This document shows, piece after piece, positions 55,310 through 64,000 of a stretch of 64,000 nucleotides of DNA. This stretch comes from Phoronis australis (Eukaryota; Phoronida; Phoronidae). The translations under genes and the position numbers were made by a program. The notes beneath the pieces were generated by a model that saw nothing but the letters and a program-made list of their open reading frames with translations, was not told where the DNA came from and did no database searches. The stretch spans positions 294,921-358,920 of the forward strand of contig NMRA01000188.1 in NCBI GenBank assembly GCA_002633005.1. Direction: 5' to 3'. Numbering within the stretch: position 1 is the stretch's first letter; the number at the start of each line of letters is the position of its first letter.

Positions 55310-58124
55310 TTAAAATTTCTACAGAGTGTTTAAATTAACCTGATAATGTAAAAGAAATGAAAGACTACAAGAAGGTTACACGTACATTTTTTATATATCC
55401 TCAAGCTTAACGTCAACTGACTCCCTCAGTGGGCAAAGGTCATCGGGTTCAGGTTTGATACTAGCCGCGTAAATAAACCCGGAAAACATCTTGTTTTCAT
55501 TTGAAAGAGTTTAGACTTGGCTTCTATAACTATTTAAAGCAGACTTCTTGCCTAAAACTTTATTCAAATGGTGTGTAAACTCTGCTCGTCATTTCCAAAC
55601 TATGAAAATAGACAGTTTTGCAAGACAATTTTCACTAAGGTGCAAAGTTGAGGCAAGATTTTTTATTGCTCAATCATTAAGACTAACTCTTTAACTGTGT
55701 ATTCAAAACGTCACATAAGGCCACAAGGTGTTTTATGGCAGTAAGAAGGTCACAAAAATGGCCACTAAAATTAGCCCCAAAAGTGGTCTGTAGATTATCT
55801 CCCCTGTCTAGCACAAAACTGTCAGATTTTAATAAATGGCACAGAATTATGTACAGTATACGTTGGTTATTTCAGCCACCAAAATATAGCTTTTGATCTA
55901 TTTTGTATGTTACTCATTTTTGTTGCTGAAAACATGCGATTTTTGAGACGGCTAATATGCCCAATTGTGCCAATTTGTGTTATCATGCTCCAGCGGCGAA
56001 ATTAGGGGTCATTGAGTGCACAAAATTTGGCATTTGGGTTTATGTTAGGATACCTACCCATGTACAAAAAATGAAGTTGTTTTAAATTTTGACGTATGGA
56101 CTGATTTTTGAAAATCTACTGGTTTTTATATGGACTGTCTCTTAAGTGCTACATCACATGTTTTTGTATGTTTCTGGAAAAATCACACTCTTCGGCCCCT
56201 TTAGTTGTTAGGTATCGCGCTTTGAAAAGGAAAGTCTACCCCGTTCGTTTACACGGCAATTAGCCGTGTCACGTGACTAGTAGCACTCTCCAATATGGCG
56301 ACAACTTGTCAGAAAGGTCGCACTGAATAGTTCGGCTGCGACCGCGGCCAATTTGCACTGCCAAAATATTAACATTTTGGGGTAGGCCAAGTTTGGGGGC
56401 ATTTTGTAGGTGGGCTTTGCACGTAAGCTCAGTGAATGTGGTTTGTTTGTATTTGTGAACATGCTGTGAATAAAAAAGTCCACTTTCTTGGTTGTAGCTG
56501 CACTCTTCTTCAAGATGGCGGACCCCGGCTGCAATTGTGCATTGCTGGGTAGCGACTGAGAAATTGGCTGTGATTTTAGGTAGCCCTCTAACAAGCAAGA
56601 ATTGCCAAAAAACTAGTTGGTTGACAGTACTTTTGGAGCACATTTTCGGAATCGGTACGAAATTTGCTTTCAGACTCCAATGTTGGCTTTAGTCGTGCAT
56701 AGGGCAGGGAAGTGGTGTTTTTGAGGTGAAAAGTGCCAATTTTGCATTTTTTGCCCTTATTTTTCTTAGTCTAGCTTGGTTTTCAATGGGAATGAAAGGG
56801 TCAAAAATACAAGAGAGAATAAAGTTTCTGTGCTCATCTGCAGGGCTTTTTATGTGAAATAATTGAAAACAGGTCATTCTTTGCATCCTGTTTTTGACAG
56901 AGTGAAGAAAAGGTGACAAATCAAGTGATGTGTGTTTTGCTGGACAAAACCCAGTGAGAACTGTTCTGTGCCTCCGTAAAAGAAATGGCGAAATTTCAAG
57001 TTTGAAATATTTCAAAGTTTTGGCACTAATTCTTCTCTCTGCCACAAATCAAAGTGAGAACAATAGGTTTTGTTGAATATTTTTTCATTTTTTTTTGTAA
57101 AAATTGAACAAAGAATTGTGTGCGACTGTGTACTTGGACCAGCTGGTGGCACAGGAGCCCGGCAGCTGGGTTTCGATGTGGTGCTTGCAATTAACTTTAG
57201 ACACTCATTAATGCATTTCAAATGACAATTTAATGTTCATCAGCAACAGTGTGCTGCAGTGCAATTAAAAACAACTGCAGGTACAGGTAGAACAACCCTC
57301 TCTCTGCCATGGCCAGTGCATTCTTTCAAGCACCCTTAAATAACCAAGAATCCCATAGTCTAAAACAAACCCTCTCTTTAAAATCTCACCGTGTGGGACA
57401 GTGCTAGCTGTGGACAGGTCCTGTAAATAAGAAGGGATATGGTGTTCACTGTGTTAAATTTCGAGGGAAATATATCAGAGTACAGGCTCATCGCTTGTCT
57501 TATTACTTGCATGGCACGCCCCAGCGGCTGTCCCAGTCCCACCACGTTTCCCACCTCTTTCATAACCCTTCCTGTATAAAATTCTCTCACCTTTCTTAAG
57601 AACTCCCCAAAATTAACAACTCCAGGTAAATTTGCAAAAATAATGGGGAATTCACATGTCATTGGGGATACAAATCATGCCTGCTGAATATGGTAATCCT
57701 ATCAAGAGCTTTTAAGTTCCGTTTTTCCAGTTGTCGTTTGGTTATTGCTTTGACTAAAATACACTTAGTAACTAAGTCCATAGCTGTGGTCAGTAGCACT
57801 AGTAGACGCTATGTTTTCCGTACTTTAAACATATTTGTCGAACAGTTTCGTGTTGGCCCTTAGGTAGTACCAGGCCTTTTTATATTGTTGGCTTGACTTT
57901 CGCGCGGCTTGGTAGCGCTTTCTGGAGTCCACATTTCACAACATTTTTCATGGCACTGTTTTCAGGCACGGTTAGTCCTGATGCCTCGGCCAGCTTCACC
58001 GTGGATTTCCATTGTCCCAGGGTTCTGGAATGTATGGCTGAATGGCACAGCCCCGTGAAGTTCCGTATGTATCGTAATGTTTTTGGTGCATACGCATAAC
58101 CTGCTGCATTCAAACACTCACTGA
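55310..58124. other. Intergenic, no gene recognised
   Basis: Only short frames. The pair 57880-58113 (-) and 57893-58099 (+) is open on both strands just outside the LTR and encodes nothing I recognise. On the minus strand a TATAAAAAG word follows it near 57880. Confidence 0.5.
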
Positions 58125-58428
58125 TGTTTGTGTTGAACTGAAACTACGCAGGACACGAGAGAATGCATTGCACAAACCAGAATATAACGATAAGCAAAAG
58201 AACAATACTTACATCATGAAAACCCTGCAATCTCGACAACGAAACCAATGACATGCATACACTGCACACAGATACGAAATACGAATGAATGGAACTGGCG
58301 GGTAGAACGCTTTTAAATGTCAGTACCAAGTGACAAGTTCACAATCTGGGGGGTACTTGAAAATGAGTACAACAGGAAACAATACTTAATATACACAGGC
58401 AATATGAATGATTGCGTCTGCAGTAACA
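58125..58428 (-). repeat. 3' LTR of the BEL/Pao element
   Basis: On the minus strand the LTR begins TGTTACTGCAG at 58428 and ends in ACAAACA at 58125 (or CAACA at 58131), giving TG...CA ends and about 300 bp. The start follows directly on the polypurine tract. The other LTR is not in the window, so the outer end is provisional. A GTAAGT word lies inside. Confidence 0.6.
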
Positions 58429-58430
58429 TT

Positions 58431-58441
58431 ACTCCCCCCGA
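58431..58441 (-). other. Polypurine tract
   Basis: Minus-strand CGGGGGGAGT immediately before the LTR start, the usual plus-strand primer of LTR elements. The same tract recurs at 59519-59528. Confidence 0.65.
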
Positions 58442-58536
58442 GAAAGCGAAGCAAACTTCGCTGACCAAACACAATCAGAAACTGCAGACACAATCAAAGA
58501 GGACAACCAAACAAAATACACGTGATATCCCAGTTA

Positions 58537-58998
58537 CTAATCTTCAGAACAAATCAAAAGAACCAATTTATTTACAGGGCGCCAAAAGGTTGACGTCAAT
58601 GTTTTAACATGACAGCTCCTTACGAGACCATTTTGATCAGTCACTAAGTCTGTCACACGACCCATCTTCCAGTCACACCGGGGAAGGCCTTCCTCCTTGA
58701 TGAGTACAACATCATTGACTCTCATATTGCGACTTGGAACTTGCCACTTTCGACGACATTGCAATGTAGCCAAATACTCTTTTGTCCATCTTGTCCAAAA
58801 GAGATTCGCCAAGTATTGGGCGCGCCTCCAACGCTTACGTGAATAAACGTCTTCTCGCTGAAACTTTCCAGGTGGAAGGAGCAATATCCGTGTCTTAAAA
58901 GTAAGAATGTTGCTCGGTGATAACGGATCCAAATCGTCGGGGTCACCAGATGCAGTTGTGAGGGGTCTTGAATTCACTATGGCCTCCGCCTCACACAA
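58537..58998 (-). pseudogene. Integrase C-terminal region (DUF5641-like) of the BEL/Pao element
   Basis: About 150 codons with EAEAIVNSRPLT at the start, a Trp/Arg-rich centre (RRAQYLANLFWTRW) and GDVV-like VNDVVLIKEEG, typical of the domain after the integrase core in BEL/Pao pol, ending RPVNKLVLL. It is offset by one frame from the core at 59.0-59.5 kb; a one-base shift lies near 59030. Confidence 0.8.
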
Positions 58999-59489
58999 TA
59001 CTGTATGCAGAACGTCATCACTAAGCGATCACATTCGCGCAATGTGGATGATAACACTTTCCGAACAGTGCGAAATTGACGTTCCCAAAGACCACCGAAG
59101 TTACTAGCAGTTGGCGGGTTGAACGACCAGTCAATATTTTCTGTCAACATGTACTTCTGAATACGTTCCTGGTCCATTTCATCTATGGCTGCTCGTAACT
59201 CACGATCGGCTCCCACGAAGTTCGCTCCGTTGTCACTGAAGATGGTATGAACTGGCCCTCGTCTGGACAAAAATCGGCGCAAAGCATTAATGAAACAGTC
59301 AGTCTCAAGGCTTTTAACCACTTCTAAATGTATGGCCCGGCTAGAGAAACAAGTAAACATGACACAGTTACGCTTATACACCTTTCTACCTTCTTTAACT
59401 TGAAACGGACCAAACAAATCTGTGCCTGTGTACGTAAAAGGTGCTTCTGGAATAGTGCGTTCAACAGGCAAATTGGCCATCTTTTGCTC
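58977..59489 (-). pseudogene. Integrase core of the BEL/Pao element
   Basis: Contains YTGTDLFGPF, SDNGANF (near 59230-59250) and FGGLWERQF, giving the D, D, E catalytic residues of a retroviral-type integrase (rve). The frame ends out of register with the next domain. The 5' side stops at the n at 59490. Confidence 0.85.
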
Positions 59490-59490
59490 N

Positions 59491-60181
59491 ATGAACGATT
59501 GCGTCTGCAGTAACATTACTCCCCCCGAGAAAGCGGAGAAAACTTCGCTGACCAAACAAAATCAGAAACTGCAGACACAATCAAAGAGGACAACCGAACA
59601 AAATACACCTTTCTACCTTCTTTAACTTGGAACGGACCGAACAAATCTGTGCCTGTGTACGTAAAAGGTGCTTCTGGAATAGTGCGTTCAACAGGCAAAT
59701 TGGCCATCTTTTACTCACATGCTTGACCACGTAGACGACGGCAAGTCACACATCTGTTGATAACTCTACGAACAGCAGCGTTGGCGGCAACAATCCAGAA
59801 CTTCTCTCGTAAGGTTGAAAGAACATGATTCCGACCAGCGTGAACCAAGCGCTCGTGATAATGGCGAACAACAAGCGTTGTAACGTGACTCTTTTCTAGG
59901 CAATACGATGGGATGCTTCATACCATCCTCCAGCAAAGCTTTACCGAGACGACCGCCAACACGTAACATACCTCTGTCCAAGAAAAGGTCCAGCGTGGTC
60001 AGCGGTGTACTTTTCTTGGCTCTACCGTTACCTGAGAGCCTTTCAAAATCATCTCTGAAGTATTGTCTCTGAGTAAATTTCAACACACTGGCTTCCGCTT
60101 CATCCAACTCCTCAACCGCAAGTGGCGCTGACAACCAACTCTGGTCACTGGAGTCTCCATCTCTTTTTCGTTGCACCAACC
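59491..60181 (-). pseudogene. Rearranged BEL/Pao piece: 3'-end segment fused to integrase and linker
   Basis: 59491-59607 repeats the LTR edge, polypurine tract and 3' untranslated text of 58404-58520. At about 59601-59607 it jumps into integrase sequence already seen near 59382. The rest (59620-60181) covers the start of the integrase core, the zinc-finger region and the segment after RNase H. The zinc-finger part is frameshifted near 59893 by a short insertion. Confidence 0.7.
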
Positions 60182-60182
60182 N

Positions 60183-60699
60183 ACAGTCAAAGAGGACAAC
60201 CGAACAAAATACACCTGATATCACAGTTACTAATCTTCAGAACAAATCAAAAGAACCATCTTTTGCTCACATGCTTGACCACGTAGACGACGGCAAGTCA
60301 CACATCTGTTAATGACTCTACGAACAGCAGCGTTGGCGGCAACAATCCAGAACTTCTCTCGTAAGGTTGAAAGAACATGATTCCGACCAGCGTGAGCCAA
60401 GCGCTCATGATAATGGCGAACAACAAGCGTTGTAACGTGACTCTGTCTAGGCAACACGATGGGATGCTTCATACCATCCTCCAGCAAAGCTTTACCGAGA
60501 CGACCGCCAACACGTAGCAAACCTCTGTCCGAGAAAGGGTCCAGCGCGATCAGCGGTGTACTTTTCTTGGCTCTACCGTTACCTGAGAGCCTTTCAAAAT
60601 CATCTCTGAAGTATTGTCTCTAAGTAAATTTCAACACATTGGCTTCCGCTTCATGCAACTCCTCAACCGCAAGTGGTGCTGACAACCAACTCTGGTCAC
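60183..60699 (-). pseudogene. Rearranged BEL/Pao piece: zinc-finger region fused to 3' end
   Basis: 60183-60260 repeats the 3' end text of 58493-58565, then joins at about 60258-60260 (shared cca) to the integrase zinc-finger region, with HYHERLAHAG and CVTCRRLRG (HHCC type). The integrase core is missing. The 5' side overlaps the next piece across the n at 60700. Confidence 0.7.
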
Positions 60700-60700
60700 N

Positions 60701-63182
60701 TTGGCTCTACCGTTACCTGAGAGCCTTTCAAAATCATCTCTGAAGTATTGTCTCTGAGTAAATTTCAACACACTGGTTTCCGCTTCATCCAACTCCTCAA
60801 CCGCAAGTGGCGCTGACAACCAACTCTGGTCACTGGAGTCTCCATCTCTTTTTCGTTGCACCAACCATTTCTGAAATCTACTGAAGACAGCTACAGCTTT
60901 CTTTAACGGCAACCATTTAGAATAATAATCAATCAATCGTCGAAAACCGCTAACACTTTCATTAGAACTTGTCGCATTCACAAAAGTCTGAGAACCGGCA
61001 GCTTCATCACTAGGCACTGGAAACGCACTTGGCTGAGGATAATAACAGTCACCAGACAACAAGAAATTGGGACCATTAAACCAACTATCGTGACAGAGAA
61101 ACTTCTCAGCATCTAAACCGCGTGACGCACAATCAGCTGGGTTAAATTCAGAACGCACATACCTCCACTGTGAAGGGTTGCTGAAGTCTAATATTTGCTG
61201 TACCCTGTTGGCGGCGAAAACCGGGAACCTATTACTGCGACTGTGCACATAATACAGAACTGTCATAGAATCTGTGTGGAAGACCGATTTTGCCGGGTCC
61301 AGGTCGAGTTCGTTGCACAGCATTCTCCCAATCTGTACAGACACTGTAGCGGCTGTGAGTTCCAGCTTGGGAATCGTCATTCGTCTGAGAGGCGCGACCC
61401 TGGCTTTACCTAACAATAGAGAACAGTTAACAATACCATCATCATTGACAATACGTAAATAAGCACAACACCCGCAACCGTCACTGCTTGCATCCGAATA
61501 CACCTGCAACTGCTGAAGAACGACGTTACTGAATTCTTGTGGCACGTAACAACGCCGAATGTTAACTTCCTCCATACGGGGTAATTCAGAAAGCCACTTC
61601 TGCCATCGTGCATGGTAAACTTCTGGAATCTCGTCATCCCAATGTAGACCGTCTTCTTTACACAAGTCTTGCAACAGCTTCTTTGCTTGAAGCACAAATG
61701 GTGCTAAGAAACCGAGGGGGTCATAAAGCGAAGCAGTAGTGGATAAGATTGCCCTTCTGGTCATGTCCTTTGGTCTTATCTTTATGGAGAAACCAAGATA
61801 ATCTGATGACATCTTCCATTGAATGCCCAAAGCACGCTCTGTCGGCAAGCATTCGTAGTCCAAAGTTTTAGCTTGTAGTTCCTTGGACCTTTCTTCAACA
61901 GGGATGGAGTCTAATAGCGCGCGACTGTTGCTGGCGAATTTTGTCAAGTGGAACCCTCCACTGAAGCACGCTTTGCAAAGATCTTTCACCAACCGAATAG
62001 CCTGCTCGTCACTGTTAACAGCCTTCAAGCAGTCGTCAACGTAAAAGTTGTGTCGGATCGTGGTTGCTACTTCAGGATCGCAACTTTCAGCAGTTTTTCT
62101 GAGGGCGAAGTTGAAAACACTGGGGGACGATGCGGCGCCGAAAAGATGTACCGTCATTCGGTAGTCCTCCAATCTGGTCTGTAAGTCGCCGTCAGGCCAC
62201 CAAACGAATCTTAGAAAATCTCGTTGGCATTCAGGTACCTTTACTTGGTAAAACATGGTCTCGATGTCTGCTGAAAACGCTATTTGTCCACCACAAAATC
62301 TTGTCAAAACACCGATGACTGAGTTGGTAAGATTTGGACCTTGAATCAACTGATCGTTTAAGGACGTGCCTTGAAACTTGGCTGCACAGTCGAACACCAC
62401 CCTCAACTTTTTCTTCTGCGGATGGTACACACCATGGTGCGGGAGGTACCAAGTAAAACCTTTGCGACCTTGAACTTCCTTAGCTGGCACTTTCTCTGCA
62501 TAACCCTTAGTTAAAAGATTGTCGATAAATGTCTTGTACTCGTTGTAGCACAAACTGTCTCCCATCATCTTTTTCCTTTGGTATGATGCTCTGTGGACAG
62601 CTTGTGATCTGTTGTAATTCATTACAAGATTCTGGTTTCTGAAAGGAAGTGGGATCTCAAAGTGGCCGTCGACATTCTTCACGCATTGGTTGTCACGATC
62701 CATGAACTCCAAGTCCTCTCTAGAGTGGCCCTTCTCATTCGGGTGTGAGCCAGCGATACAGTCCTTGAAGTCCATTGCAAGCGTGTCGATAACGTTTGCA
62801 GGATCCAGAAACGGAATTTCCTTCACAGAACAGGATTCAACAACTTGAATGCGATTACAGTACGTCATGTAGGCACCAAGAGGATTGTCGGAAATATGCA
62901 CGACACCGTTGACTGTCCATCCGTGACGCAAGCGAACAGCAAATGGTCCATCACCTTCAGTAGGAACCACCTGTAACGGCTGGAGCGCAGAGGGGCAACT
63001 TAGCAAACCAATGTAAATATTTGGCATTAATGAAGGAATATTTTGAGCAACTTCACGAAGATAACTGACTTTTTCGAGAACCTCCGGCGTAGGGATATGA
63101 CTTGAGTCCACTGGTATCTGCGCACGAGAGTAAGCTTTCTGGATCGTCACAGGATTATGGCCGTTCATGTCAGTAACTTCCA
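60701..63182 (-). CDS. Reverse transcriptase and RNase H of the BEL/Pao element
   Basis: One uninterrupted frame of about 820 codons. Motifs on the minus strand: LRVVFDCAAKFQG, SADIETMFYQVKV, FGAASSPSVFNF, and the active-site YVDD at 62032-62043. Further on come ALGIQW, ASLYDPLGFLAP (A17-type), the RNase H motifs YSDASSDG (about 61478-61500), IPKLELTAA and HTDSMTVLYYV, then EFNPADCASRG. It is the best preserved part. The upstream n at 63183 and downstream n at 60700 are both flanked by repeats of its own ends. Confidence 0.92.
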
Positions 63183-63183
63183 N

Positions 63184-63784
63184 GCATTAATGGAGGAATA
63201 TTTTGAGCAACATCACGAAGATAACTGACTTTTTCGAGAACCTCCGGCGTAGGGATATGACGAGTGTCCACTGGTATCTGCGCACGAGAGTAAGCTTTCT
63301 AGATCGTCACAGGATTATGGCCATTCATGTCAGTAACTTCCAGATCTTTTATAACCGTAGTATTCACATAATTGCGCCCATGCATGGTGTGGAGATCGAG
63401 GGCAACTTCGTGACCTGTAGCATGTAAATCAGTTTTAAGACGATCTGTAAGGAAACATCCACTGCTACCATTGTCGAATAATGCGTATGTCAGTACCTCA
63501 ATATCATTACCTTTCTGTCTAACACGAACAGGAATAATTTCATGAAGTGTTTTCTGATTGCAATCGTCAAACGAAGGAGTATGGCAGGTACTTACTTGAG
63601 CTGTTTGAAGATCGTGTGAAGAGGAGTTGATCAACGACTTAGGTTGCGTACCTCGTGTGGGTGGTGCAGACACCTTGCGTTGCTGTCCCGAGACAACTGG
63701 TAACAATGCCGTCAGAGCATCAGAATCAAGGTCAGGGGTCGTTGGCGAATGTTTACCATACTCAAACTTGTTTGTATCGTTCGT
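63184..63784 (-). pseudogene. Protease region of the BEL/Pao element
   Basis: Contains the retropepsin-like motif LFDNGSSGCFL (near 63451-63480), as in the DUF1758 part of BEL/Pao polyproteins, after a Ser/Thr-rich spacer with SFDDCNQKT. The frame has a TAG near 63299-63301, where the neighbouring copies read on. Its last 160 bases repeat 63026-63182. Confidence 0.75.
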
Positions 63785-63785
63785 N

Positions 63786-64000
63786 GTAAGAACCACCTGT
63801 AACGGCTGGAGCGCAGAGGGGCAACTTGAACCTATAAGCAAACCAATGGAAATATTTGGCCTTATATGAAGGAATATTTTGAGGAACTTCACGAAGATAA
63901 CTGACTTTTTCGAGAACCTCCGGCGTAGGGATATGACGAGAGTCCACTGGTATCTGCGCACGAGAGTAAGCTTTCTGGATCGTCACAGGATTATGGCCAT
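63786..64000 (-). pseudogene. Third copy of the protease-RT linker segment
   Basis: About 215 bases repeating the text of 62966-63160 with small insertions (for example gaacctata, and cttatatgaagg for cattaatgaagg). Cut by the window edge. It shows that at least two distinct copies or alleles are mixed here. Confidence 0.75.

Larger units (their letters stand above)
58125..64000 (-). mobile_element. BEL/Pao-type LTR retrotransposon, fragmented, 5' part outside window
   Basis: Read on the minus strand, the order is protease (63.8-63.3 kb), reverse transcriptase and RNase H (63.2-60.9), integrase zinc finger and core (60.5-59.0), integrase C-terminal domain (59.0-58.6), polypurine tract and 3' LTR (58.44-58.13). 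This is BEL/Pao order with A17-type pol. Single n at 59490, 60182, 60700, 63183 and 63785 split it into pieces that repeat each other's ends, so the stretch mixes several copies or alleles. Stops and frameshifts occur in several pieces. Gag and the 5' LTR would lie beyond 64000. Confidence 0.85.

Noticed and set aside
63026-63342. True tandem duplication inside the retroelement
   Set aside because: The two copies are separated by a single n and match as contig overlap, so a biological duplication is not supported.
1-64000. tRNA, rRNA, CRISPR array or bacterial operon features
   Set aside because: None seen; the tandem arrays here have no spacer-repeat structure, and gene architecture is animal nuclear.

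Overview
The window is animal nuclear DNA. It is AT-rich, the genes have many GT-AG introns, and dispersed repeats are common. The domain content (a bifunctional PHM-PAL amidating enzyme with a membrane anchor, a PAN plus CASPR-like secreted protein, and a BEL/Pao-type LTR element) points to a marine invertebrate, possibly a non-vertebrate deuterostome. The repeated octamer-like word taggcct(a) across intergenic DNA is only a weak hint of that. Species cannot be fixed from the sequence alone.

Layout. Positions 1-10.2 kb hold no gene I can support, only dispersed repeat copies. A GC-rich patch at 10.19-10.42 kb precedes the main gene. Positions 10648-37420 (+) are a complete peptidylglycine alpha-amidating monooxygenase (PAM) gene. 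I could join 18 coding exons by splice phase into one open frame of 1081 codons: signal peptide, PHM copper monooxygenase, a long His/Gly-rich linker, PAL lyase, transmembrane segment and short cytosolic tail. Exon 3 is present twice (18068-18156 and 18692-18771). Splice phases allow exactly one of the two per mRNA, so this is a mutually exclusive exon pair inside the PHM catalytic core. The linker exon can also be read through its donor to a nearby stop, which would give a soluble PHM-only protein.

Positions 37.4-43.4 kb are intergenic, with a direct duplication, a cluster of a degenerate TCCGAA..TCGCG motif and a MITE-like element. Positions 43397-45892 (-) are a two-exon gene for a secreted protein with a PAN/apple-like domain and a CASPR-type fibrinogen-like domain. 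An in-frame TAA lies nine codons before the conserved end of that domain. Positions 46-54 kb carry two near-perfect hairpins, a dispersed repeat that also occurs at 12 kb in opposite orientation, and one weak candidate exon.

Positions 54.09-55.31 kb (-) are a broken copy of a C2H2-containing protein. Positions 58.1-64 kb (-) are a BEL/Pao-type LTR retrotransposon: 3' LTR, polypurine tract, integrase, RNase H, reverse transcriptase and protease. It is cut into contigs by single-n gaps. Nearly every single n is flanked by a near-identical repeat of the same sequence, so much of the apparent tandem structure there is unmerged contig overlap or mixed copies. Two of the pieces also contain internal-deletion junctions with short microhomology.

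The PAM gene is the biological core: PHM hydroxylates the alpha-carbon of glycine-extended peptides using copper and ascorbate, and PAL then cleaves the intermediate to give the amidated peptide and glyoxylate in the secretory pathway.
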